64,000 nucleotides of DNA, taken from positions 98,395,388 to 98,459,387 of the forward strand of contig NC_084828.1 of NCBI RefSeq assembly GCF_033115175.1, written 5' to 3'. Numbering within the stretch: the first letter of the stretch is position 1; the number at the start of each line of letters is the position of its first letter. A model generated the notes under the pieces. It was given only the letters and a program-made list of their open reading frames with translations. It was not told where the DNA came from and did not search any database. Source of the DNA: Lepus europaeus (Eukaryota; Chordata; Mammalia; Lagomorpha; Leporidae). A program made the position numbers and the translations under genes. Below are positions 53,804 to 64,000 of this stretch, in pieces.

Positions 53804-54220
53804 ATACACTTATTACCCTATCTCATTGACTTTGGTTTGTTATATGAAAACACTTATATTACAAAGTGCATTACTTTATTTTTTATTCAGAAACAAAATT
53901 CCTCTGGGGACATTGAGGCTGGCAATATAACAAATTCTTCTCTTCTCTAAACAAAAAGGAGAGTATATGGTTTTTTAACTTTTCATATCTTTATTTTTCC
54001 AGTTTTAAAATCTACCCATAAAATATAGTTGAAATGAGTAGAAAAGAACAAATGGTTTCCTTAACTAATCAAAGATCTCCTTGGCATGCAAGTAGCTGAG
54101 CAGTAAAATTGACAGTGATGAAAGAATCCTTTGCTTCCTGCTGTACTTGCTCCTGAGGTGAATATGGCACGATTTTCATGATACAATGAAGAGTTTAGAG
54201 AGAAAACCTTTGAACACATC
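53804..54220. other. Unassigned AT-rich DNA
   Basis: No feature recognised. Confidence 0.4.
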
Positions 54221-54351
54221 TGGGTTCTAGTCTAGGTCCATACTTACTAGCTGGTGACTTTGGACAAATTACTTACCTTCTCAAAGCCTGTTTCCTAAAC
54301 ACAAACATTGGATCATAGTAATACCTAATGGTTGTTTTGAGGAATTAAATG
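54221..54351 (+). mobile_element. MIR, left part (split)
   Basis: TGGGTTCTAGTCTAGGTCCA, ACTAGCTGGTGACTTTGGAC, AAATTACTTACCTTCTCAAA. Broken by a truncated CSINE and continued at 54,491-54,550 (AAGCAATTAACACGG, CACATAGTAAGCACTCATT). Confidence 0.9.
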
Positions 54352-54490
54352 TCGGCTTCGGATCAGTGCAGTTATGGCCGTTGCGGCCATCTGGGGAGTG
54401 AACCAGCAGATGGAAGACTTCTCTCTCTGCCTCTGCCTCTCTCTGTAACTCTGTCTTTCAAATAAATAAAATAAATCTTTAAAAAAATTT
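54352..54490 (+). mobile_element. 5'-truncated CSINE
   Basis: Starts at CGGCTTCGGATCAGTGCAGT, lacking the tRNA-related half, and ends in AAATAAATAAAATAAATC plus A-run. Confidence 0.93.
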
Positions 54491-54555
54491 CAACACATGT
54501 AAAGCAATTAACACGGAGATAGCACATAGTAAGCACTCATTAAATATTTTTATCT
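54491..54555 (+). mobile_element. MIR, right part
   Basis: 3' end of the MIR at 54,221 with the CACATAGTAAGCACTCATTA signature. Confidence 0.8.
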
Positions 54556-54599
54556 ATTCAATACTTTTATCTTCTCTAGATAAAAATTTTTATCTTCTC

Positions 54600-54912
54600 T
54601 AGATTTATTTATTTATATGAAAGGCAGAGCAACAGAGATAGATTGAGAGACAGAAAGATCTTCCATCCACTGTTTCACTTCCCAAAGGGCTGCAGCAGCC
54701 AGGTCTGGATCAGGCTGAAGACAGGAGGCAATAACTTTATCCTGGTCTCTCATGTAGGTGGCGTGTGCTTGGACCAGCTTCCGTTGCCATCCCAGGTGAA
54801 TTAGCAGGAAACTGGATCAGAAGCAGAGCAGCTGAGACTCAAAAGGCATTTCATCATGAGATGCCAGCATGACAAGAGACAGTTTAACCCATTGCACCAC
54901 AATGGTGGCCTC
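54600..54912 (-). mobile_element. CSINE, classical type, minus strand
   Basis: AGATTTATTTATTTATATGA, AGGCAGAGCAACAGAGATAG, to CCCATTGCACCACAATGGTG. Diverged. Confidence 0.9.
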
Positions 54913-55779
54913 CACTTTCCTTTTATCATTGTGTTGTTCTCAGCAACCGTGAAATGTCTAATAATTGCATCATGACCTGCTGTAGAACAGTGTCTTCAGT
55001 AGCAGGAAGTCTATTATAATTAGTACTAAGTAAGTTTTATGGAAGATTTTTTAGAAAATGTGTGCAAAAAATGTAATTTTCCTCAAAAAACAAACTTTAT
55101 ATTTCTTTTAAATGAGCCCGTAAATCAATTCTATTAATTTAATTCCACTGCAGGTGTTAGACAAGCATCAGTCATTGCAATAACAGTGGTAGTAGTCATT
55201 CGGGCACTAAAAGTTGCCAACTTTCCAATATATTACTTTGCTAAATATAATGTAAGTTCTTATAAAAAGCTTTTTAAATATCATCTCTACTCTTCATTCA
55301 ATATTCTTAGACGTGGTGTCATTTTAGAGCCTACGTCCAAGAATTAATTTCCTACATCCAATGATATGTCCATAACTCTTATTTAAGAAGGACTATGAAG
55401 AGTCACTCTTTTTATAAGATGAAAGCCACAAAAAGAATGGATTATTTTTCTTCATTTCATATTTGAAGTTCTTTCACTGATTTTTGGGTCAATAGGTGAG
55501 ACAGCATAGTGTGGCTAGCAATGTAAGTTAGCATTCTGTGTCTTCAATAACCATATAAAACTTTAGCTAAGAACATTTTAATTTGTGATGAGTGCATATA
55601 TCAAGCATTTTCACTGCAGTGGGCTAAAATTCAAGCTACTTCCTCCAACTTTGTCCACTGCCACCACCACTCCCCACCCTCCCACTATGTCCAGTACACA
55701 TGATTTTTGATCTTAACCACTCTAAGCAAGCTTGGCTGGAAAAATCCAGTTTTTGAAGACAGTTCTGTAATTTACTACT
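54913..55779. other. Unassigned DNA
   Basis: No gene or repeat recognised. C-rich stretch at 55,660-55,690. Confidence 0.4.
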
Positions 55780-55814
55780 AGTAGTGTAACCTGGAGGAAG
55801 TCACTGAGACTACA

Positions 55815-55948
55815 AAGGGAATTCAAAAAGTTCATGGAAAATGCATATCATGAAAAAAACTCTGCATGAATTTCAAAAACTTTTGCACCAAAATAAACTT
55901 GCCTTTTAGTTTCATTTTTCCATGCACTTTTTGAAGTAACCTCATATA
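55815..55948. mobile_element. Mariner-like MITE, best copy
   Basis: GGGAATTCAAAAAGTTCATG near the left end and CATGCACTTTTTGAAGTAAC near the right end are inverted complements with few differences. They enclose GAATTTCAAAAACTTTTGCA and CCAAAATAAACTTGCC. TA dinucleotides flank both ends (CTAC on the left, TCATATA on the right). About 130 bp, no coding capacity. MIR-like sequence on both sides (55,780-55,814 and from 55,950) suggests it landed in a MIR. Confidence 0.75.
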
Positions 55949-55949
55949 G

Positions 55950-56145
55950 ATATAGTAATCCAACTGTGTAGCCAGACCACCATGATGTGAATTCCAGCCC
56001 TATCCACTCATTGTGTAATCATTGATACTTTGCTTTCTGCACCTCTGCTTTCTAGTGTGAACAATGAAGGAAACTCCAATGGCATGCAGCTGTAGTATAC
56101 ATGATACAGAATAAGAGCTCAAGAAATATTTATTATTTTTAATAA
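55950..56145 (+). mobile_element. Probable MIR
   Basis: GTGAATTCCAGCCCTATCCA, TTTGCTTTCTGCACCTCTGC and AAGAGCTCAAGAAATATTTA follow MIR order; decayed. Confidence 0.65.
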
Positions 56146-56348
56146 AGTTGGACCAAAATACGTACCACCTAAAGTTGTCTGTGATATTAATAAGATAGTA
56201 CATTAAAATACTGTATCAGTAAACTACTATGCCAGCTTTAAGTATAATTTTGTCATCTTGTTGCTGTCAGTTTCAGCCTAAGCATATTTCATCTCATTTT
56301 TGTTGAGCTTTCATTCTGTGGCTTTACTTTGATCCAGGTATTTGCATT

Positions 56349-56398
56349 CTTTTTTTAAACTTCATGTATATATTTTGAAAGAGAGAGAAGGACACACA

Positions 56399-56430
<32 letters not shown>

Positions 56431-56746
56431 AAGAAAGAGAGAGAGAGAGAGAGAGAAAGGAGGGAAGGAGATAGAGAGAGAAAGAGAGAGAGAGAGACCT
56501 TGTTCACTCTACAGATGGCCACAATGGCCAGCACTGGGCCAGGCAGAAGCCAGGAGCCGGGAGTTTCATCCAGGTCTCCCACATGGGTTTCATGGGCCCA
56601 AACACTTGTGCCATCTTCCGCTGTTTTTCCCAGGCCATTAGCAGAGAGCTGGATAGGAAATAGAACAACAGGACATGAACCAGGGTCCATATGGAATACA
56701 GCATCACAGTCAGTGGTTTACCCACTATTCCACAAAACCAGCCCTG
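56349..56746 (-). mobile_element. CSINE with expanded (CA)n(GA)n
   Basis: Minus-strand classical CSINE whose GA-rich segment has grown into (CA)n at 56,391-56,415 and (GA)n at 56,416-56,498. The body CTACAGATGGCCACAATGGC to CCCACTATTCCACAAAACCA follows. Confidence 0.93.
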
Positions 56747-57464
56747 GTATTTTCATTCTTAGTGTAGATTGCTCAGTGTTTTATTTGTTTCTTTTAATGG
56801 ACTGAATATGGTAGAGAACACTGATTTCTCCTGTATACTGTTGAGATCTGAGCTGCTTTCTCTCACTGTCTTGGTCAACCCAACTTCCCAAGAAGCCGGT
56901 GGGGAGGACAGTTTATGTATGACCACTTGATACACAAGGTCAATGGAAAGATTACAAGCTATCCTATCAATTCAAGAGGAATTGAGGCATACACAACCAG
57001 AGATTATCTTCTCTACCTAGTAATTTCTTTGCCTTTACTAACATGCAAGGGCCTAATCATAAAGCCCACATGGTCCCTGGGGGCATTTAAGATTCACTCT
57101 TTTAGAAAACTCCTCTGCTAATGTTCCCAAAGTAGGGATAAACTTGTAGCATTATGCCTGTTACTCAGCACTGTCCTTGCTTTCCAGTTTATCCAATTTC
57201 CAATCTCTCTTTTCCAATTTTACAGTGACTAGCTTTTGTTTTTAGTTATTAATTTCAAATTTCATTCTGTGTGTTAAACCAAATGAAATATTTTTTTGTA
57301 GCTACTATTTTTTTAGGACTAAAGTAGTTGACAAAGGCTGTGTTTTAATAATGTTCACTAAGTCTGAGGATGGAAGCAGGTAGAGGTTGTGATGCTCATA
57401 GATAGTAATTCTCCCTTGCATGGGTCATTTCTAAAATCTTCCTTTTTTCCTTTTTAAAATACTG
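56747..57464. other. Unassigned DNA
   Basis: No repeat recognised. The frame 56,915-57,121 has no recognisable domain or splice context I can support. Confidence 0.4.
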
Positions 57465-57738
57465 TGGTTATTAAAAAATTATTTGGATGGTGAAGAGATA
57501 AGCAGAGGGAGATGGAGAAAACCTGCTGGTTCACTTCCCAAATGCTTGAAATAGCTGGGCTTGGGTCACACCAAAGCCAGGAACCAGGAACTCAATCCAG
57601 GTCTCCTATATGGGTGACAGGGACCCAAGTAATTGAGCCATTGTTTGCTGACTCTTAGAGTGCATAAGAGCAGGAACCTGGGATCAGAAGTTGATCCAGG
57701 TCTCAAACCCAATATGATATAAGCATCCCAAAGAGCAT
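57465..57738 (-). mobile_element. Old CSINE, part 1 (split by CSINE)
   Basis: AGCAGAGGGAGATGGAGAAA, GAACCAGGAACTCAATCCAG, to AGCATCCCAAAGAGCATC. Interrupted by a second SINE and finished at 58,090-58,130 (GAAGCATCTTAACCACTGTG). Confidence 0.85.
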
Positions 57739-58089
57739 CTTTAAAAAAATTATATTATTTGAAAGGCAGAGTTACAGAGAGAGAGAGAAAGAGAGAGAGA
57801 GAGAAACAGACAGACATAGAGAGCTTCCCATCTACTGGTTCACTCCCCAGATGGCTGCAACAGCCAGAGCTGAAGCAATCCAAAGCCAAGAGCCAAGAGC
57901 CTCTTCCTGGTCTCCCAAGTGGATACAGGGGCCACAGGGGCCCAAGCACTTGGGCTGTCTTCCACTGCTTTCCCACACAAGTTTGCATGGAGCTGGAATG
58001 GCAGTAGAGCAGTTGGGACTCAAACCAGCGCCCATGAGATCTCAGTGTCACAAGTGGTGGCTTTACCTACTATGCCACAATGCTGGCCT
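57739..58089 (-). mobile_element. CSINE inside an older CSINE
   Basis: AAGGCAGAGTTACAGAGAGA, GA run, ATGGCTGCAACAGCCAGAGC, to TACTATGCCACAATGCTGG. Flanks GAGCATCTT and GAAGCATCTT are a plausible target-site duplication. Confidence 0.93.
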
Positions 58090-58130
58090 CCCCAGAAGCA
58101 TCTTAACCACTGTGCCAAACACCCACCCCA
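58090..58130 (-). mobile_element. Old CSINE, part 2
   Basis: GAAGCATCTTAACCACTGTG CC-rich end completes the SINE at 57,465. Confidence 0.7.
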
Positions 58131-58221
58131 TTTTCTAGGTCTTGAAAGAGATTTAGTAATGTAAGGTGCCAAGTTATTTTTATCAGCTTAAAAAATGTAA
58201 CCTATTGCCATTTATTCATAT

Positions 58222-58484
58222 ATTTTTTAAAGTATTCATTTATTTATTTGAAAAGCAGAGTTACAGAGAGGCAGAGGCAGAGGCAGAGGCATAGAGAGAG
58301 AGAGAAAGAGAGAGAGAGAGATCTTCCATCTACTGGTTCACTTCCCAAATGGCTACAACCACTGGAGCTGTGCCAAGCTAAAGCCCGAAGCCAGGAGCCT
58401 CTTCTGGGTCCCCCACGTGGGTGCAGGGGTGGATGCCGGTACTGCAGATGGCGGCTTTACCTGCTATACCACAGTGCCAGCCCC
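58222..58484 (-). mobile_element. CSINE with internal deletion, minus
   Basis: TTCATTTATTTATTTGAAAA, GAGGCAGAGGCAGAGGCAGA, to CACGTGGGTGCAGGGGTGGA, where about 80 bp of the usual middle is missing before TGCCGGTACTGCAGATGGCG and CCACAGTGCCAGCCC. Confidence 0.93.
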
Positions 58485-58919
58485 TACTTATTCATATTTT
58501 AAAAAGATATTTATATTTATCTCATTTTAAATTTATAATTATGTATTTTTTTCTAAAGGGATTGATTAAAAGGGTAAGTTTTCAATATACCCGTGAATGA
58601 GGGAGAAGTACATGGGCACAGAGAGAAACAAGTAAAGTCTAGTCCTTTTGGAATTCTAGGGGAACATTCTAGCTGGGGAAAAGCTAGAAATATCTTATTT
58701 TTGGATCATATGGCAAGTTATAAGAGTAACCTGGTGTATTGGATATAGTTTAGAGGAAAGGAAGTGATATTGAGGCTCAAGACATATGGTGATTCATTGA
58801 TTAATGAGTGACTTAACAATGGTGGGCTGTTTGGACTGTTTTTGGACTTGAATAACTTATTAGAATAGCAATCTGTATAGTTACTTCTAAGTTGTGAGTT
58901 GTCCATATCATCTTGAAGG
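58485..58919. other. Unassigned DNA
   Basis: No feature recognised. Confidence 0.4.
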
Positions 58920-59170
58920 TTAACATAGCACAGTATTAAGAGCACAGATTTTAGATCCATACCCACTGGTTTTAAATCCTGAATTTAGCCTCCAGCTGTA
59001 AGACTCGGGAAATCTATTGGCCTCTTTTGTGTCCCAATTTCCTGCTCTGTAAAATGGAATAATACAGATATCTAACTCTTAGAACTGTTAAGAGAATAAA
59101 ATACTTTAAATATAAAGAGCACTTATCATGGTGATTAGCACAAAAGTGCCTAATATGAGCTCTTTTCATC
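58920..59170 (+). mobile_element. MIR
   Basis: AGAGCACAGATTTTAGATCC, CCAATTTCCTGCTCTGTAAA, ATGGAATAATACAGATATCT, AGCACTTATCATGGTGATTA. Confidence 0.88.
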
Positions 59171-59629
59171 ATCCCTCAAGTCTTCTAAAAATCACTACTA
59201 CTGGACACAGTTGTCTCTGTGGTACTTTTTTAATGTTTTATTTTTACTGCTGTATTTTCTTTTAAATAATGATGTTTCTGATTTTAAAACAAGTATATCT
59301 CACATAAAACAGAAAAGACAAAAAAGAGAAAAGAGAAAGTTGAAATAATTAGGCATCTCTAATAATTAGGTTATTCAATCAAGCTATATTTTCTAAGTCT
59401 CTACATGGGTCAAGCATTGTAGTTGGCTCTGATACTTCTAATCCTGTCTTCTCCTTGCTCCATTTCTCTGGCCTAGTTGGTTCATTATAATAGATGGGTG
59501 TTAACACTTTTTAAAATCTACTAAGTAATAGAGGCTGATTCTACATTTAAGTAAAATTCAACTTCTTTACTTAGTATTCTAACTTAACCACTTAAACTAA
59601 TGTAAGTTTCCAATGATAATATAAAGAAT
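59171..59629. other. Unassigned DNA
   Basis: No feature recognised. Confidence 0.4.
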
Positions 59630-59830
59630 TGTAGTCTATGTAGCACATATAGTTCTTTTATCTAATCTCCATTATAACTGTAAGGACACAAGAGAAGCAC
59701 CAACATTTACAGTTTACAAACTAGAAAACTGAGACTAAGGAGGGTAAACAGGCTACTGATAAAAGCCACGGAGACTACTGCAGGGCAATTATGTGACTAA
59801 GAAGAGATCCTAGAGCTGGGACACTATGGG
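59630..59830 (-). mobile_element. Probable MIR, minus strand
   Basis: AATCTCCATTATAACTGTAA, TTTACAAACTAGAAAACTGA and GACTAAGGAGGGTAAACAGG follow the MIR complement. Confidence 0.7.
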
Positions 59831-60103
59831 CATGACACCCACATCCTAGTGATCATAGAGGCAGCACTTTCAACTCTAGAATTTTCTTGTCAGTTGTTTG
59901 CAGTCATTTGTAGCTTCCTCTTTCCATTTTCAATTTTTTACCCTCTGCCCACTGGCCAGCTCTTTTGGCTCCCATTTCCAGTCCTAAGAGTTTCCCATAC
60001 CTATGCCCAGGATCAGGTTCTCAAGTGAGCCATCAAGGTGAACTCTGAAAGTTCACCTGAGAGGAACCTGCTCCGAATCCTTCCTCACAGCTCCCCCCCC
60101 CCC

Positions 60104-60447
60104 CGAAGATTTAGTTATGTATTCATTCATTCATTTATTTGAAACGCAGAATGACACACACAGAGAGAGACAAACAGATACAGAGAGCAAGACAGAAATT
60201 GAGCCATTGGTTCACACCACAAATGCTTGCAACAGCTAGGACTGGGCCAAACAAAAGACAGGATACAGGAACTCCATCTGGCTCTCCCACATGTGTGGCA
60301 GGATCCCGAGTATTTGGGCCATGATCTGCAGCCTTCCCAGGTGCATTAACAGGAAACTAGATTGGAAGTGGAGAAGGAGGGTGTTGGCAAGCTCTCCAAT
60401 ATGGAATTTGGGGATCCCAAGCAGCAACTTAACTGGCTGTCCAGCCC
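60104..60447 (-). mobile_element. CSINE, diverged, minus strand
   Basis: GAAGATTTAGTTATGTATTC, (ATTC)n, AACGCAGAATGACACACACA, to AACTGGCTGTCCAGCCCC. A run of 14 C precedes it at 60,091-60,104. Confidence 0.87.
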
Positions 60448-60542
60448 CAAATACAGCCCTTGAGACCGTCCCTGGACAGATGTGAAGAGGATAGTCATCC
60501 ACTAACAGTTTTCTCAATGGTAGCTATCAGAATTATTTTGCA

Positions 60543-60893
60543 AGGAGCCAGCATTGTGGCACAGAGGATTGCTTTCTGTGATGCTATCATCCCATATGAG
60601 CACTTATTTCAGTCCTGGCTGCTCTACTTCCAATAAAGCTCCCTGCTAATGTGCTTCAGAAAGCAGCACAAAATTTTGCAAGTGTCTAGGCTCCTGCCAC
60701 CCCTATGGGAGACCTGGATGGATGGAGTTACTGGCTTCTAGATTTGTCCTGGTCCACCCTAGCCATTGCAGCCACTTGGGGAGTGAGCCAACAGATGGAA
60801 AATCATTCTCTCTCTCTCTCTCACTCTCTCTCTGCCTCCCCCCTCTATAACTCTGTCTTTTAAATAAATAACAATGAAATAAAAATAAAAATA
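60543..60893 (+). mobile_element. CSINE, diverged
   Basis: GAGCCAGCATTGTGGCACAG, CCTGGCTGCTCTACTTCCAA, GAGTGAGCCAACAGATGGAA, (CT)n, AAATAAATAACAATGAAATA. Confidence 0.9.
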
Positions 60894-61713
60894 ATTATTT
60901 TGTGACATGCAATTTAAAAATTAATATGGATAAGCATTGTTTCTCCTTGCATAACAGAAGAGTAAATCAAGATTAGCAACAGATTTGTGTGTTGTTCTAT
61001 GAAAACTATTACTTACTTTTGTGAAAAATGAGAGCTTCTGATAATTCATCAGATATCTATTTTCCTATGTTGAATTTTTAAAAAATATATTAGGCCACTA
61101 ATCGCAATAAGCAATACTTAATTCTCTGGAGTGAAAAATATGTCTAAGATCAAATGAAGGAAAGATGGGAGAAATTTAGTAAATCATTCAATTGTCTCTC
61201 CTCATTTATTATAGTGTATTCTCAACCAATTAATAAGCAATTACATTAGCACCAACTGTGATGCCCAAGGGAGGAATAATCTGCTGTATTTACTATTTAA
61301 CTCTATACTCTTCAAGCTGATGTCAGTTAAGAAGTATAAGGAATAAAATAAGAAAACTTGGAAGGATGTTAAAGACTGACTTCACTGAGTTCCAAACAAT
61401 ATGAAGAGTAAAGAATAGAAGATAGGAAGGAGAGGTTAAATTCAAAGAAAGATAAGAAGATTACAGTTGCTCTGGGTATTCTGAGAGGAACTTGGAGTAA
61501 GATCTGCCAAATTCCACAAGAACATGACAGAAATTAGTTGTCAATTTTGTCAGGAAATTCCTTTAACTTCTTGACAGAGTTCTGCAGTCTTACTTAGCTG
61601 TACCTAGGAATAAGGTTGTCAGAACTTTTTGTGCTGATGCATATAGCAATTTCATTCACTGCAGGCTCCGGATAATTTTAGATCTCAAATGTCCCTGGGT
61701 AAGAAGTTCATAA
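60894..61713. other. Unassigned DNA
   Basis: No repeat or gene recognised. Confidence 0.4.
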
Positions 61714-62027
61714 GCTGGTGCCGCGGCTCACTTGGCTAATCCTCCGCCTGCGGCACCGGCACCTCGGGTTCTAGTCCCGGTTGGGGCGCCAGGTTCTGTC
61801 CCAGTTACTCCTCTTCCAGGCCAGCTCTCTGCTATGGCCCGGAAAGGCAGTGGAGGATGGCCCAAGCACTTGGGCCCTGCACCCGCATGGGAGACCTGGA
61901 GGAAGTACCTGGCTCCTGGCTTCGGATCGGCGCAGCACCCGCTATAGTGGCCATTTGGGGGGTGAACCAACGGAAGGAAGACCTTTCTCTCTCTCTCTCA
62001 CTGTCTAACTCTGCCTGTCAAAAAAAA
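61714..62027 (+). mobile_element. CSINE, GGCTAATCC type
   Basis: GCTGGTGCCGCGGCTCACTT, GGCTAATCCTCCGCCTGCGG, to CTGTCTAACTCTGCCTGTC and A-run; short duplication TTCATAA at 61,707-61,713 and 62,028-62,034. Confidence 0.95.
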
Positions 62028-62094
62028 TTCATAAAATGTAGAAAAAAACTTCATCAAATATTCCTACAGTATCCCTTGTCTAGCCTAACTCCTT

Positions 62095-62285
62095 TGTGAT
62101 TTATCAAACATGTTAAGTCCTCACCATGTCTCAGGTAGAGTTCAAGATGCTTAATAAATACAATTTTTTACAACCATCTGATGCATGTGCAGAGAGGTTA
62201 GCTTGTCCCAGGTTGTGGTAGTGGGACTGAGATCCAAACCTAGGCCATTTGGCTCTAGTGTCTGTATGCTTGACTGGTAAAGTGT
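62095..62285 (-). mobile_element. MIR, minus strand
   Basis: GTTAAGTCCTCACCATGTCT, GCAGAGAGGTTAGCTTGTCC, GGGACTGAGATCCAAACCTA. Confidence 0.85.
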
Positions 62286-62389
62286 AGTCTACTTGAATAA
62301 AGGAACTAGTGAAAAATATAGACATGCATGAATGTCTTACCTGAAATTTTTTGGCATCATTTATCCCCTCCTTCCCATTGTACTTTTTA

Positions 62390-62850
62390 TTTTGTCTACA
62401 TTGATGTTCTCTCTCTCTCTAAAGACAACTCTACAAGCTGCCCTCTCCTGTCAAACTCCTTGAAATAAATCCACACTTCACACTCCCACTTCTCTGTTAA
62501 CTATTTATTCCATAAATGTCCTGCAGTCTGGCTCCCCATGTCCTCCTGCCTCTCTACTGACATTACTCTCTCAAAGGAACTCTGAATGGCCTTATCAAAC
62601 AGCCTGCTCCTCAGATTTTTCCATCTCTGGCTCCTAGCTCCTTTGGAGATCCTTTTCTTCCTTAGTTCCCTGGGTTAGCCATCTTACCCTTGCATTTATT
62701 CTTCGGTGTTTTGCTGGTTGACACCTCTCAATATCTAGCCTTAATCCATCTATCTTCCCCATTCTCTCCCTCAGCATTTTTTTTTAAAGTGTATATCCTC
62801 TTGTGGCCTCCATTCTTTATTTCTTGAGTCTAAATGACCCTGTAACCTAA
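62390..62850 (+). mobile_element. Probable L2 fragment
   Basis: Long pyrimidine-rich segment: CTGCAGTCTGGCTCCCCATG, CCTCAGATTTTTCCATCTCT, CTTTGGAGATCCTTTTCTTC, in L2-like order. No usable frame. Confidence 0.45.
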
Positions 62851-64000
62851 CTTGTCAGCATCCTGAGACTGGGTCTGTCATTGGGGAAAAAGTCAGTTAA
62901 CCATTCTGACAGCATTATTCTATAACATGGGAATCACAAAGTATTCATTTGTAATAAAAATAGAATTTCAAAGGGATTTCTATCCATAGTATTATATAGG
63001 GAGCTAAATTATCATCAACATACCAGTTTGGTAATCTATAACAAGCAATATTATTACCAAAAAAGAGCAGGCATGAAATTCTCAAGTAACTATTTCCTGC
63101 ACCCATAGACACTTCAGGCAAGATGCAAATTTGTAATCAGAAGACCATCAACTCGAAAATAGGAAAATGGGATAATTAAATAACTCAAATGTTTAGCAGC
63201 ATCAGGCTGAGATTCACAACAGTATCTTGCTTTACAACAGAAAAATGAGGATCCCACAAGTAGAGTAGTTGGATCAGACAAGAGGAAAAGAAAGTTGAAC
63301 AAATGTCTTGAGATCATTTGTTTTACCATTGTGTAATTATTATAGCTATTTGTTGAAATCCTAACTCTTTATCAAGATTTGAGCTGTAAAATGGCAAGGA
63401 TCACAAGTGTTCATCACTGTACCATTCAAACATAGTACCTTGACAAGTAGCAGACTGAGGCAATAAGTGTTTTCAAAATTAATTAGTCACTCAGACATTT
63501 CTAAATATGAGTAAAGTGTGTTCTAATGTTAACTTTCATGCTTTCATGTTAGTTATGCAAAAAGTGCATTATATCTTTCATCTAGCTTTTCAGAGTTCCT
63601 TAGATCAAATCGAATGCCTTGATTTCAAATGTTTATGTTTGGCTCATATTTCTTAAAATTTTGAATACTAGACCACAGGGTATTCATTTTATCCATCTTA
63701 TTACTCATAAATTGCAAGTACTTAGTTCTCCTATCCATTGACTAAATCCCAGTCCACCCTCCACCTCTTTATCTTTGATGTTTCTTATTCTCAGGAGGTG
63801 AGGATGCATCAGGAAAGAGAAAAACAGATTCCACATGCCTCTGTGGACTAACCCGGGGCACTCATGGGGTTAAAAGCACTGCAGTAATATTAAGCACATG
63901 TTTCAAGTCAGCAGGGTGCCAGCCTGAGATGTCCTCAAAGCCTAATTTGATAGATATTATGCCATACACTGCTGCAAGTAGTAATGAAGAAAGTAAAAAT
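62851..64000. other. Unassigned DNA to window end
   Basis: No repeat, exon or RNA gene that I can support. The 71-codon minus frame at 63,114-63,329 has no recognisable domain. Confidence 0.4.

Noticed and set aside
56000..64000. Short frames of 60-90 codons in unassigned DNA
   Set aside because: Lengths expected by chance in AT-rich mammalian DNA, with no recognisable domain or codon pattern.
1..64000. CRISPR arrays, operons, phage or toxin-antitoxin systems
   Set aside because: Nothing prokaryotic is present. Direct repeats are SINE, L1 or microsatellite units.

Overview
The window is a repeat-dense stretch of a lagomorph nuclear genome, most likely rabbit (Oryctolagus) or another leporid. 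The main evidence is some three dozen tRNA-derived C-repeat SINEs (CSINE) of two sequence types. Many copies of one lagomorph-type LINE-1 lineage, with a long purine-rich 3'UTR, support this. Ancient mammal-wide repeats (MIR, L2, HAL1-like, MER2/Tigger, a mariner-like MITE) are also present. I find no exon of a functional host gene, no functional RNA gene, no CRISPR array and no prokaryotic feature. The DNA looks intergenic or intronic.

Layout. 1-9.5 kb is a nest of insertions: an old L1 holds a mariner-like MITE, which holds a 5'-truncated younger L1 with a broken ORF2, which holds a SINE. 9.5-13 kb has Tigger/MER2 remnants and a minus-strand processed pseudogene of ZCCHC17 cut by an L1 3' end. 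13-22.7 kb is a SINE field with MIRs and a (TA)n tract. 22.8-26.3 kb is an old L1 with two further nested insertions. 26,361-33,494 is the centrepiece: a full-length L1 with 5'UTR, ORF1, an uninterrupted 1274-residue ORF2 and a 3'UTR, between identical 16-bp target-site duplications. Right after it, 33,571-34,519 is a minus-strand 3'UTR fragment of the same young subfamily, making a tail-to-tail inverted repeat of about 0.94 kb per arm. 34.5-44.9 kb has HAL1-like, twin-primed L1, SINE, MIR and L2 remnants. 44.9-48.5 kb is the longest repeat-poor tract and includes a candidate conserved regulatory element near 46.6-47.0 kb. 48.5-53.8 kb has an L1 insertion with an inverted 5' segment, more L1 3' ends, and a MER2 element split by an L1. 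53.8-64 kb is SINEs, MIRs, an L2-like segment and unassigned DNA.

How the parts relate. L1 is the only autonomous system here. ORF1p (RNA-binding chaperone) and ORF2p (endonuclease plus reverse transcriptase) copy L1 RNA in cis. By established knowledge they also supply the machinery that moves CSINEs and makes processed pseudogenes such as ZCCHC17. Target-site duplications that can be read directly, patterned A tails, 5' truncations and twin-priming inversions all fit target-primed reverse transcription.

Limits: repeat family names come from remembered consensus sequences, not a RepeatMasker run. Most boundaries are good to about 5-30 bp, except where a target-site duplication fixes them. 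I see no undescribed multi-gene system. The most notable points are the near-intact L1 with an early in-frame stop upstream of its ORF1 start, the tail-to-tail L1 inverted repeat, and the duplicated 3'UTR module of its subfamily.
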